NCBI GenBank assembly: GCA_002238415.1
Contig: MPMI01000024.1
Location: forward strand, 26,016-90,015
Reading direction: 5' to 3'
Source of the DNA: Desulfurellaceae bacterium bin18
Lineage (GTDB): Bacteria > Desulfobacterota > Binatia > Bin18
Length of the DNA stretch: 64,000 bases
In this document: piece by piece, positions 10,155 through 16,669 of the stretch
Layout of the letters: each line of letters begins with the position of its first letter
Numbering within the stretch: position 1 is the first letter of the stretch
Notes under the pieces: generated by a model
What the model saw: only the letters and a program-made list of their open reading frames with translations
What the model was told of the DNA's origin: nothing
Databases searched by the model: none
Translations under genes and position numbers: made by a program

Positions 10155-11332
10155 TCAAACGCACTCAACCCGGTAATATAGCGGCCAAGCGTCAGGCGGT
10201 GGATATCCTCGGTGCCTTCGTAGGTATTGACCGTCTCAAGGTTGAGGAGGTGGCGAATAATCGGATACTCATCCGTGATGCCGTTCCCGCCGAGAATGTC
10301 CCGAGCGAGCCGCGTAGTGTGCAACGCGGTCGAAACATTATTCATCTTGGCCATACTGACCTGGTCCGGCCGCATCTTGCCCGCGTCTTTGAGCCGCCCC
10401 AGCCGGTATGCGAGAAGCTGGGCCTTGGTGATCTCGGTCAGCATAGTCACGAGTTTGGCCTGCACGAGCTGATAGCCGCCGATCGGCCGTGAGAACATCT
10501 TTCGGTTTTGGGCATAATCGACCGCGCACTCATAGCACGCTATGGCCGCCCCAGTCGCGCCCCAGGAAATCCCGTAGCGCGCCTGGGTCAGGCACATGAG
10601 CGGGGATTTGAGGCCGCCGGTCTTCGGCAGCAGATTGTCTTCAGGAATCCAACAATCCTCGAAAATCAGCTCCGAAGTCACGGACGCCCGAAAGCTGAAC
10701 TTGCCGTCGATGTTTTGCCGGGTGAAGCCATCGCGCTCTTTTTCAACCAGGAAGCCGCGAATCACATCCTTACCGTCTTCTTCGAGCTGGGCCCACACCA
10801 CTGCCACATCAGAGATTGAGCCATTGGTGATCCAGCGCTTGGTTCCGTTGAGCAGGTAGCCCCCGTTTTCCCGCCGCGCACGGGTTATCATCCCGCCCGG
10901 ATTCGAGCCAAAGTCCGGTTCGGTCAGTCCAAAGCACCCAACCGCCTCGGCCCGCGCCAGGCGGGGCAGCCAGAATTTCTTTTGCTCCTCCGAGCCAAAC
11001 GTCAGAATCGGATACATCACCAAGGACGACTGCACACTGGCGAATGAGCGCAGCCCACTGTCCCCACGCTCAAGCTCCTGGCTGATCAGGCCGTAGACAA
11101 CGCTGCTCATACCAGCACCGCCGTACTCGGTTGGCACGGTCACCCCCAGAAAGCCTAGCTCAGCCAGTCGAGGAACGAGCTCCATGGGAAAAGAGCCTTC
11201 GCGGAAACACTGCTGCACCCTGGGCAGGAACTCCTCATCCACGAAACGGCGCGCCACATCACGTACCAGGCGTTCTTCTTCGCTCAGCAATTCTTCAATC
11301 TGATAGAAATCGGTGTCTATTAAATCCGCCAC
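10151..11332 (-). CDS. Acyl-CoA dehydrogenase, glutaryl-CoA dehydrogenase-like
   Basis: FAD-dependent acyl-CoA dehydrogenase, about 393 aa. The start chosen is GTG 11330-11332, with AGGGAG at ideal spacing, rather than the TTG six codons earlier. Motifs present: CFGLTEPDFGSNPGGM and RWITNGSISDVAVVWAQ (FAD/substrate binding), FSRPIGGYQLVQAKL, RDILGGNGITDEYPIIRH, and the catalytic Glu in TYEGTEDIHRLTLGRYITG. The pattern is closest to GcdH-type enzymes of lysine/tryptophan degradation. It lies 47 bp downstream of ggt and overlaps the methyltransferase gene. Confidence 0.88.
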   Translation of the reverse strand: MADLIDTDFYQIEELLSEEERLVRDVARRFVDEEFLPRVQQCFREGSFPMELVPRLAELGFLGVTVPTEYGGAGMSSVVYGLISQELERGDSGLRSFASVQSSLVMYPILTFGSEEQKKFWLPRLARAEAVGCFGLTEPDFGSNPGGMITRARRENGGYLLNGTKRWITNGSISDVAVVWAQLEEDGKDVIRGFLVEKERDGFTRQNIDGKFSFRASVTSELIFEDCWIPEDNLLPKTGGLKSPLMCLTQARYGISWGATGAAIACYECAVDYAQNRKMFSRPIGGYQLVQAKLVTMLTEITKAQLLAYRLGRLKDAGKMRPDQVSMAKMNNVSTALHTTRLARDILGGNGITDEYPIIRHLLNLETVNTYEGTEDIHRLTLGRYITGLSAFE

Positions 11333-11379
11333 GGCAGACTCCCTTCGCAAAAAAACTGGCCTGATCCTAGCCCCTTCCG

Positions 11380-13161
11380 CTACCCGGCGTCCAGGCCGCG
11401 CGGTTGTCCTTCTCCACGAGGGTCGGAGACCCCGGTCATCAGGCCGGACTCCTGGTCAACCTGAATCGCCTGGATATTGCCAAAACGGGAACGTTTGCCG
11501 GGACCCCATTCCACGACCTTCACATTATGGCCCAGAGCCTGAAGCTGTTCGACGAGCCCGTTCGATTCACTCCCCGTTTGGACTTCCAGATTCAGTCGGT
11601 CCGGATACCATTGATGATGAATACGCGTGGCGAACATGGCGTCCGGTAAGGACATCCGGTAGGCGAGGACATTGAGCATGACTTGTAGGACCGAGCTGAT
11701 AATGCGTGAGCCACCGGGTCCGCCGATCACGAGTTCGACTTTTCCGTCCCGGGTCACAATGGTTGGACTCATGCTGCTCAGCGGCGTCTTCCGGGGCGCA
11801 ATAGCATTCGCGTCCGTATTACCGACCAGACCAAAGGCGTTGGGATGGTCGGGCTGGGCATTAAAGTCGTCCATCTCGTCGTTGAGCATGATACCGGTTC
11901 CGGGAACCATGACTCCGCTGCCGAAATACAGATTCACCGTCTGGGTGGTGGCTACGGCATTACCGTCTTTGTCGATGACGGACAGATGGGTGGTGCTCGT
12001 CGACTCTATCCGCCCTGTTGGCGTTTGCGGAATGCCCTGACTGGGCGTAGCTTTGGAGACATCTATCTTCGCCCGTAGGTCTTGTGCATAGGCGGGAGAG
12101 ACGAGGCGCTCAACCGGAACGGACACAAAATCCGTATCGCCCAGGTAGCGGGCGCGGTCGTGAAAGGCCCTGCGCATAGTTTCTGCCAGGATATGCGTGG
12201 CACCAGGGGTTTGGAAGCCGAGCTTTTGCAGGGGAAATCCTGACAAGACATTCAACATCTGGACCAACAGAACGCCACCGGAGCTCGGCGGCGGCATGGA
12301 GTGGATACGCGTTCCCTGAAAACCACCTGTCACCGGCGCGCGGTCAATCACGCTATACTGGTCCAAATCATCCTGGGTCAGCAGGCCGCCTATTCGCTGC
12401 ATTTCCGCGACAATTGCCCCTGCCACCCGGCCAGTGTAAAAGGCGTCTTTGCCGTCCTTGGCAATGGCCCGCAGGGTGTTGGCCAGGTCTTTTTGAATAA
12501 AGAGCTCATCTTGCCTGAGCGGTTGGTCATCCCGGTAATACACCGCCCGGGTTGCGTCGGATTCCCCCAAGACCTCGGCTCGGTAGGCGATAGCCCGGGC
12601 CAGATGCGGGTAGACCGGAAATCCCCCGTCCGCCAGACGAATAGCAGGTTGCATGACTTCTGCGAGCGATAAGCTACCGTATTGTTGCTGGATCTCCACC
12701 AGTCCGGCAACAATACCGGGCACGGCGACGGCCAGCGGTCCGGTGCGGCTCAGGGAGGAAACGGCTTCTCCGTCCCGGACAAACATGTCTCGGGTGGCTT
12801 TGAGCGGCGCCCGTTCGCGAAAATCAATCGCCAGCGTTTTGCGTTCCTCCGCCAGATAGAGCAGCAGAAAACCGCCGCCGCCTATCCCGGTTGACTGTGG
12901 CCTGAGCACGCTGATGGCAAAGGATGTCGCAACCGCCGCATCAACCGCATTGCCTCCCCGGCGGAGCATGGCGGCACCGGCTTCGCTCGCCGGCGCGTTC
13001 GCGGCAACGACCATACCGTGCCGGGAGGTTGAGATAAATGGAGTGTGTTCTCTGAGGCCGGGCGCATCCGCGCCATACGCCATCCCGGTAAGGGGAATGA
13101 ATACGGCCAGCAATAAGAGAATCTGCCTTCCTCTTTGAAAAGTTCGAGCCTTCAGCATCAT
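11380..13161 (-). CDS. ggt: Gamma-glutamyltranspeptidase
   Basis: Periplasmic N-terminal-nucleophile hydrolase that cleaves gamma-glutamyl bonds of glutathione and related compounds. About 593 aa from ATG 13159-13161 (a second ATG follows), preceded by GAGGAAATT. It has a signal peptide (QILLLLAVFIPLTGMAYGAD). Family motifs: HGMVVAANAPASEAG, GIGGGGFLLLY, FRERAPLKAT, and the autocatalytic Thr in STTHLSVIDKDGNAV, where the precursor is cut into large and small subunits. GPGGSRIISSVLQV near the end shapes the active site. First gene of a minus-strand run. Confidence 0.95.
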   Translation of the reverse strand: MMLKARTFQRGRQILLLLAVFIPLTGMAYGADAPGLREHTPFISTSRHGMVVAANAPASEAGAAMLRRGGNAVDAAVATSFAISVLRPQSTGIGGGGFLLLYLAEERKTLAIDFRERAPLKATRDMFVRDGEAVSSLSRTGPLAVAVPGIVAGLVEIQQQYGSLSLAEVMQPAIRLADGGFPVYPHLARAIAYRAEVLGESDATRAVYYRDDQPLRQDELFIQKDLANTLRAIAKDGKDAFYTGRVAGAIVAEMQRIGGLLTQDDLDQYSVIDRAPVTGGFQGTRIHSMPPPSSGGVLLVQMLNVLSGFPLQKLGFQTPGATHILAETMRRAFHDRARYLGDTDFVSVPVERLVSPAYAQDLRAKIDVSKATPSQGIPQTPTGRIESTSTTHLSVIDKDGNAVATTQTVNLYFGSGVMVPGTGIMLNDEMDDFNAQPDHPNAFGLVGNTDANAIAPRKTPLSSMSPTIVTRDGKVELVIGGPGGSRIISSVLQVMLNVLAYRMSLPDAMFATRIHHQWYPDRLNLEVQTGSESNGLVEQLQALGHNVKVVEWGPGKRSRFGNIQAIQVDQESGLMTGVSDPRGEGQPRGLDAG

Positions 13162-13278
13162 AATTTCCTCACGCAGACGGAGACGAATATAAGCGAGCCG
13201 GGGCAGAGCAACAATCCCTCTGCCCATCTGGTCGATCAGATTGACTTCAAAAGACGAGGTTGGTACGGTTCCCGCCAG

Positions 13279-13303
13279 GTCCTTCGACAGGCTCAGGACA
13301 GGG
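13279..13303. repeat. Short partly palindromic element upstream of ssb
   Basis: The 25 bases here have the core CCTTCGACAGGCTCAGGACA with short outer arms GTCCT/AGGAC. I recall this core as a dispersed repeat in many unrelated bacterial genomes and metagenomes, but that is memory and not a search. It ends just before the GGGAGG ribosome-binding site of ssb. One copy is seen in the window. Confidence 0.45.
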
Positions 13304-13313
13304 AGGAAACGCC

Positions 13314-13751
13314 ATGGCTTCGGTGAACAAAGCGATTATTGTTGGAAATCTCGGCAGAGATCCAGAAGTGCGCTACACGCAGAGTGGGCAGGCCATGACA
13401 CGCTTTACTGTAGCCACGACAGATACCTGGACGGACCGGGACAATGGCCGTCAGGAACGCACGGAGTGGCACAACATCGTAGTGTGGGGCAAGCAAGCTG
13501 AGACGTGCGGCCAATATCTGTCCAAAGGGCGTCAGGTCTATATTGAAGGACGTATCCAAACGCGAAAATTCGAGGACAGGGAGGGGAAAGAACGTTATTT
13601 TACTGAGATCAACGCTCAGCAAGTGACGTTCCTCGGCGGCCGTGACGGTGGTAGCGCACGTTCGGGCCAGTCGTTTGATGACGGGCCAAGCGGTGGTTTT
13701 GATGATGCTGGGGCGGGCTCAGTTCCCCCGGATGATGACGTGCCGTTCTAG
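13314..13751 (+). CDS. ssb: Single-stranded DNA-binding protein
   Basis: OB-fold protein, 145 aa, that coats single-stranded DNA during replication and repair. It starts at ATG 13314 behind GGGAGGAAAC; the longer frame adds 18 residues of no merit. The N-terminus SVNKAIIVGNLGRDPEVRYT and TEWHNIVVWGKQAETCGQYL are standard for SSB. The acidic, glycine-rich tail ends in DDDVPF, the conserved tip that docks SSB partner proteins. Convergent with the MaoC hydratase gene, only 13 bp apart. Confidence 0.96.
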   Translation: MASVNKAIIVGNLGRDPEVRYTQSGQAMTRFTVATTDTWTDRDNGRQERTEWHNIVVWGKQAETCGQYLSKGRQVYIEGRIQTRKFEDREGKERYFTEINAQQVTFLGGRDGGSARSGQSFDDGPSGGFDDAGAGSVPPDDDVPF

Positions 13752-13764
13752 CCGCCTCAGGTTT

Positions 13765-14604
13765 CTACAAAACCCCTCCAATCTCCGCATAGCCGGGCTT
13801 GATGACGGCTCGCCCGCTGGGATTGACCGTTTCATATCGATAGGAGCCTGGATTTGTATCCGGCCATATGGCTGTGGTAATCGTCTGACCGGGGAGTACC
13901 GGTCGGGCGAATCCGGCGCTGAGCCGCCTGAGACGGCGGGGGTCCTTTTCACACACGCTGTCAATAATGGCTTTGGATGCAAACGCCAGGGTGCACAGGC
14001 CGTGGACGATAATGCCCGGCAGTCCTGCCAGCTTGGCGATGTCTTCGTCTATGTGAATGGGGTTGCGGTCTCCTGAGGCGTTCGCATAGCGGAATGCTTG
14101 ATCCGCGTCGATGGTCTGGGAGACCCGATGCAGGGGTTCGGGAGTCTCACCGGTTGCCACCCTCGTCCGGGAACGGCGTCCCTGGCCTCGAATAAAAGCG
14201 GTAAAGGTGATGCGCTGAACGGTCTCGCCGGTCTGATTACAACAGTGAAGATCAACGGCCAGAGACTCCCCTCCAGGCTGCTCCTCAATGGCCACAATTC
14301 TTGCCGTGCTGGTGATCATGTCTCCGGGGATAATGGGATGGAAAAAGCGCATGTCTTGCTGGCTGTGAACCAGACGCAAGACATCGACGTTCAGCTCAGC
14401 GTCGGTCACGACCGTCATCAGCGAGAGCCAGCTTGCCACCGCACCAAACAGCGGTGGCGCAAGAATGCCTGCGGGTCGGTCTGCCTCAAAAAACCAGGCA
14501 TTATCCTCATTATACGCACGGGCGTAGGCCGTGGTTGCCTCAGCGCTGACGACATACGCCTGCGGGTCGTACTCTTTGCCAAGCAGGTCTCGGTTGAGTC
14601 CCAT
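13765..14604 (-). CDS. MaoC-like (R)-enoyl-CoA hydratase with two hot-dog domains
   Basis: A 279-aa protein with an N-terminal degenerate hot-dog domain (Asn-rich YARAYNEDNAWFFE; FFHPIIPGDMITSTARI) and a C-terminal active MaoC domain whose catalytic loop reads ANASGDRNPIHIDEDIAKLAG, then GIIVHGLCTLAFA. This is the layout of hydratase-2/FAS-type dehydratases acting on acyl-CoAs. The palindromic repeat at 14611-14664 begins only seven bases upstream of the ATG and forms most of its leader; the ribosome-binding site is weak (TTTAGAGAC). Confidence 0.85.
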   Translation of the reverse strand: MGLNRDLLGKEYDPQAYVVSAEATTAYARAYNEDNAWFFEADRPAGILAPPLFGAVASWLSLMTVVTDAELNVDVLRLVHSQQDMRFFHPIIPGDMITSTARIVAIEEQPGGESLAVDLHCCNQTGETVQRITFTAFIRGQGRRSRTRVATGETPEPLHRVSQTIDADQAFRYANASGDRNPIHIDEDIAKLAGLPGIIVHGLCTLAFASKAIIDSVCEKDPRRLRRLSAGFARPVLPGQTITTAIWPDTNPGSYRYETVNPSGRAVIKPGYAEIGGVL

Positions 14605-14610
14605 GTCTCT

Positions 14611-14664
14611 AAAGAGTAAACGTGTCCTCCAATAAATAACAGATGCTGGACACGTTTACTCTTT
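14611..14664. repeat. Palindromic repeat PR, copy 1 (perfect)
   Basis: A perfect 17-bp inverted repeat: AAAGAGTAAACGTGTCC at 14611-14627 and its exact reverse complement at 14648-14664, with a 20-nt loop starting TCCAATAAATA and ending AGATGCT. The loop as well as the arms is shared with the other copies, which shows common descent rather than a chance hairpin. The right arm supplies part of the TAA stop of radC, and the left arm lies seven bases before the MaoC start. Confidence 0.92.
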
Positions 14665-15355
14665 AATCCCAGTATCCGTCGTCGACAAAACTAATATAAC
14701 GGCCTTTGCCGATGATGAGGTGGTCCAGAATATGAACGCCCATGACCTCACCGACCTCCCTGAGCCGTTGCGTAATCTGAAGGTCTTCCTGGCTCGGCAT
14801 AGGGTCGCCGCTGGGATGGTTATGTACCAGGATGGCGGCGGCGGCTGACTCGCGGATGATGGGCTGAAACACCTCACGGGGGTGGACTAAGGAAGAGGTC
14901 AAAGACCCCTCCGAGACACGCACGTCTTTGAGTTTTCGGTTCTTGGCATCCAGGAGAAGTACGTGAAACTCTTCTTTTTTGAGGCTGCCGAGTTGTTCGC
15001 GGTAGTGATTGAAGACGTCAGCACTGGAGCCGAAAGATTCACCCCGTCGAATTTCTTCTTGTGAGAAGCGTTTCGCAATCTCCAGAGCGGCCTTGATCTG
15101 CGCGGCTTTTGCCGGCCCTATACCTTTGACCTCACACAGTTCGGCCGTGCTCGTCTCTTCCAGTTTTCGGAAAGAGTCATCAAAACGGGAGACAAGCGCC
15201 CGACCGTGGTCAAGCGCACTCTGTCCCGAACTTGCATCACCGGTACGGAGGAGGATGGCCAAGAGTTCTGCATTGGAGAGGGTTGCCGCTCCATGCTCGG
15301 TAAGCTTCTCGCGCGGCCGGTCGGATTCGGGCCAGGTGCGGATGGGCGATGCCAT
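14663..15355 (-). CDS. radC: RadC family JAMM/MPN protein
   Basis: A 230-aa protein of the RadC family. The N-terminal helix-hairpin-helix region includes RPREKLTEHGAATLSNAELL and VKGIGPAKAAQIKAA. The C-terminal JAB/MPN metalloprotease-like domain has the zinc motif HNHPSGDPMPSQED (H-x-H-x10-D). Originally linked to repair, RadC is now regarded as of uncertain function and is often found near mobile or cassette DNA. Copies of the palindromic repeat stand at both ends, and the stop codon lies partly in copy 1. Confidence 0.93.
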   Translation of the reverse strand: MASPIRTWPESDRPREKLTEHGAATLSNAELLAILLRTGDASSGQSALDHGRALVSRFDDSFRKLEETSTAELCEVKGIGPAKAAQIKAALEIAKRFSQEEIRRGESFGSSADVFNHYREQLGSLKKEEFHVLLLDAKNRKLKDVRVSEGSLTSSLVHPREVFQPIIRESAAAAILVHNHPSGDPMPSQEDLQITQRLREVGEVMGVHILDHLIIGKGRYISFVDDGYWD

Positions 15356-15381
15356 GACTGAGGACTCACCACACGGTGGTT

Positions 15382-15436
15382 AAAGAGTAAACGTGTCCAG
15401 CATCTACCTGTGTATTGGAGGACACGTTCACTCTTT
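15382..15436. repeat. Palindromic repeat PR, copy 2 (opposite orientation)
   Basis: Left arm AAAGAGTAAACGTGTCC at 15382-15398 and right arm GGACACGTTCACTCTTT at 15420-15436, with a single mismatch in 17 bp. Read on the reverse strand, the loop matches copy 1 (starts TCCAATA, ends AGATGCT), so this copy is inverted relative to copy 1. It lies 26 bp upstream of the radC start. Confidence 0.9.
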
Positions 15437-15446
15437 GCAGCCTTTC

Positions 15447-15785
15447 CTATTTTTTCTTCTTTTTCTTGCCGGTGGAACGGCGGTGCGTCTTGTCTTTTTT
15501 CGCGAGGAAACGGTCAAGTTTCATATTGATATTGAGCAGATTACCTTGGACTTCTTCAAGCTTTTCAACCAAATGCTCGTAGTCTGTCCTGGAGGGTATA
15601 TTCAGCAGGGAGAGTATAGCCTCCATATTGCGAGCGACTTCTTCTTTCGCTTGGGTAGCGTCCTGAAACGTCTTTTCCATAACGTCGTGCATACAACCCT
15701 GTGCCAAGAGGTCCTTTACAAGATTTGTAAAGTTCTCTCTATTTGCCTCGTAGAGCTTCTCGAAAACTGTTTTCTCTTCGTCCAT
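15447..15785 (-). CDS. Small coiled-coil protein with polylysine tail, phasin-like
   Basis: A 112-aa protein, nearly all helical by eye, with heptad-like runs (EKLYEANRENFTNLVKDLLA; YEHLVEKLEEVQGNLLNINM) and a very basic end, KTHRRSTGKKKKKK. The helix content and basic tail recall phasins and PhaE-type proteins of polyhydroxyalkanoate granules, or a nucleic-acid-binding coiled coil. No catalytic motif is seen. Expressed away from the selenoprotein gene and framed by repeat copies 2 and 3 together with the next small gene. I do not recognise a specific family. Confidence 0.6.
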   Translation of the reverse strand: MDEEKTVFEKLYEANRENFTNLVKDLLAQGCMHDVMEKTFQDATQAKEEVARNMEAILSLLNIPSRTDYEHLVEKLEEVQGNLLNINMKLDRFLAKKDKTHRRSTGKKKKKK

Positions 15786-15853
15786 AACCCTAGGGGAATA
15801 TGTCGCTCAAGAAAATTAGCTAGAAACAACCGTGTCAGCAATAGGGAGATCGT

Positions 15854-16135
15854 GTGGATTTCGAAGTCTTTCTTGGATATTTCACCGGCTTACGTTTCCT
15901 CGACGAGACCATTGGCTTTCCGGCTCTTGTTGGGACAACGCTCTTTGTTCACTTCCTTGACGGCATTGCCTGCGGCCTCATGGCCAAAAGAAATCGCCGG
16001 CCACTCTACCCCTGGGTCGTGAGTGGGCTGCTGTTTGGCATATGGGCCCTCACGCTACTCCTTCTCCTCGTAATACGGGGAAAAGGAGAAAAAATGCGAG
16101 AAAGAGTAAACGCGCCCTTCAATTCAAATAGATAG
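15854..16135 (+). CDS. Small two-helix membrane protein ending inside a repeat
   Basis: A 93-aa protein from a GTG start with GGGAG six bases upstream. Two hydrophobic segments (FPALVGTTLFVHFLDGIACG; WVVSGLLFGIWALTLLLLLV) are joined by the basic KRNRRPLY loop, and a charged tail follows. The last nine or so codons (RVNAPFNSNR) and the TAG stop lie inside palindromic repeat copy 3, so the C-terminus was probably set by insertion of the repeat. Function unknown; divergent from the coiled-coil gene. Confidence 0.55.
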   Translation: MDFEVFLGYFTGLRFLDETIGFPALVGTTLFVHFLDGIACGLMAKRNRRPLYPWVVSGLLFGIWALTLLLLLVIRGKGEKMRERVNAPFNSNR

Positions 16136-16157
16136 AGGCTGGACACGTCTACTCTTT
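16101..16157. repeat. Palindromic repeat PR, copy 3 (degenerate)
   Basis: Left arm AAAGAGTAAACGCGCCC at 16101-16117 and right arm GGACACGTCTACTCTTT at 16141-16157; three of the 17 arm positions no longer pair. The 23-nt loop begins TTCAAT and ends AGGCT, an eroded form of the loop in copies 1 and 4. It overlaps the 3' end of the small membrane protein gene. Confidence 0.82.
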
Positions 16158-16198
16158 GCTGAGAGAGCTCTGCCTTCCTGTACTCGGAATAGGCCGTC

Positions 16199-16669
16199 TT
16201 ATCCGCAATTCTGTAAACAGTCCCGTATAGGATCCAGGTCGGGCAGTTGGCTGGCGTCTTCTGTAATCCAAGCGTACCGGACCGTCCCGCTCTTATCTAC
16301 GACAAAGGCCGAACGTTTGGAGACGCCTTTGAAACCAATCAGGTCTTCATAGAACGACCCGTACGCTTGAGAAACTTCTTTACTAAAGTCACTCAGCAGC
16401 GGAAAATCATAGCCTTCCTTCGCCGCCCACGCGTCAAGCGAGAAAGGGCTATCCACGCTAATGGCCACAACCTGGGTGTCGTCATTCTGCAACGTATTGA
16501 TATTGTCTCGAACCGAGCACAATTCCTTCGTTCAACCACTGGTAAAGGCAAAGGGAACAAAAAGGAGGACGGTATTCTTCTTCCCCTTTGCCTCGCCGAG
16601 TGCAAAATCCTGCATCTTATTAGTCTTGAGGGTAAAATCCGGGGCTGTTTGGCCGACCTGAATGCTCAT
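16199..16669 (-). CDS. Selenocysteine-containing peroxiredoxin, AhpE/Bcp-like
   Basis: Thiol-dependent peroxidase of 156 aa if the in-frame TGA at 16532-16534 is read as selenocysteine. ATG 16667-16669 has GGAGGAGC upstream. The reading frame runs unbroken through the TGA: upstream [14 protein letters not shown] and [11 protein letters not shown], then U46, then [40 protein letters not shown] and [14 protein letters not shown]. In AhpE-type enzymes the peroxidatic Cys sits exactly where U46 falls (PxxFT-x-x-C). A SECIS-like hairpin follows. Cys51 could resolve the selenenic acid. It overlaps the 3' end of gyrA by 50 bp. Ordinary gene callers would split it in two. Confidence 0.88.
16502..16523 (-). 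promoter_or_regulatory. Bacterial SECIS-like hairpin of the selenoprotein gene
   Basis: On the mRNA, starting nine bases after the UGA: AUUGU, a bulged G, CUCG, loop GUU, CGAG, ACAAU. That is nine Watson-Crick pairs with one bulge and an apical loop whose first base is G and second is U. The loop lies 18 nt from the UGA. Both features fit the published bacterial SECIS rules (G in the first two loop positions, loop about 16-37 nt from UGA). Confidence 0.8.

Noticed and set aside
14611..16157. The palindromes as integron attC sites, because they bracket single genes
   Set aside because: No GTTRRRY core or R''/R' box spacing is seen. The arms are perfect and symmetrical, unlike attC, and copies also occur far away at 26 kb and 42 kb in both orientations.
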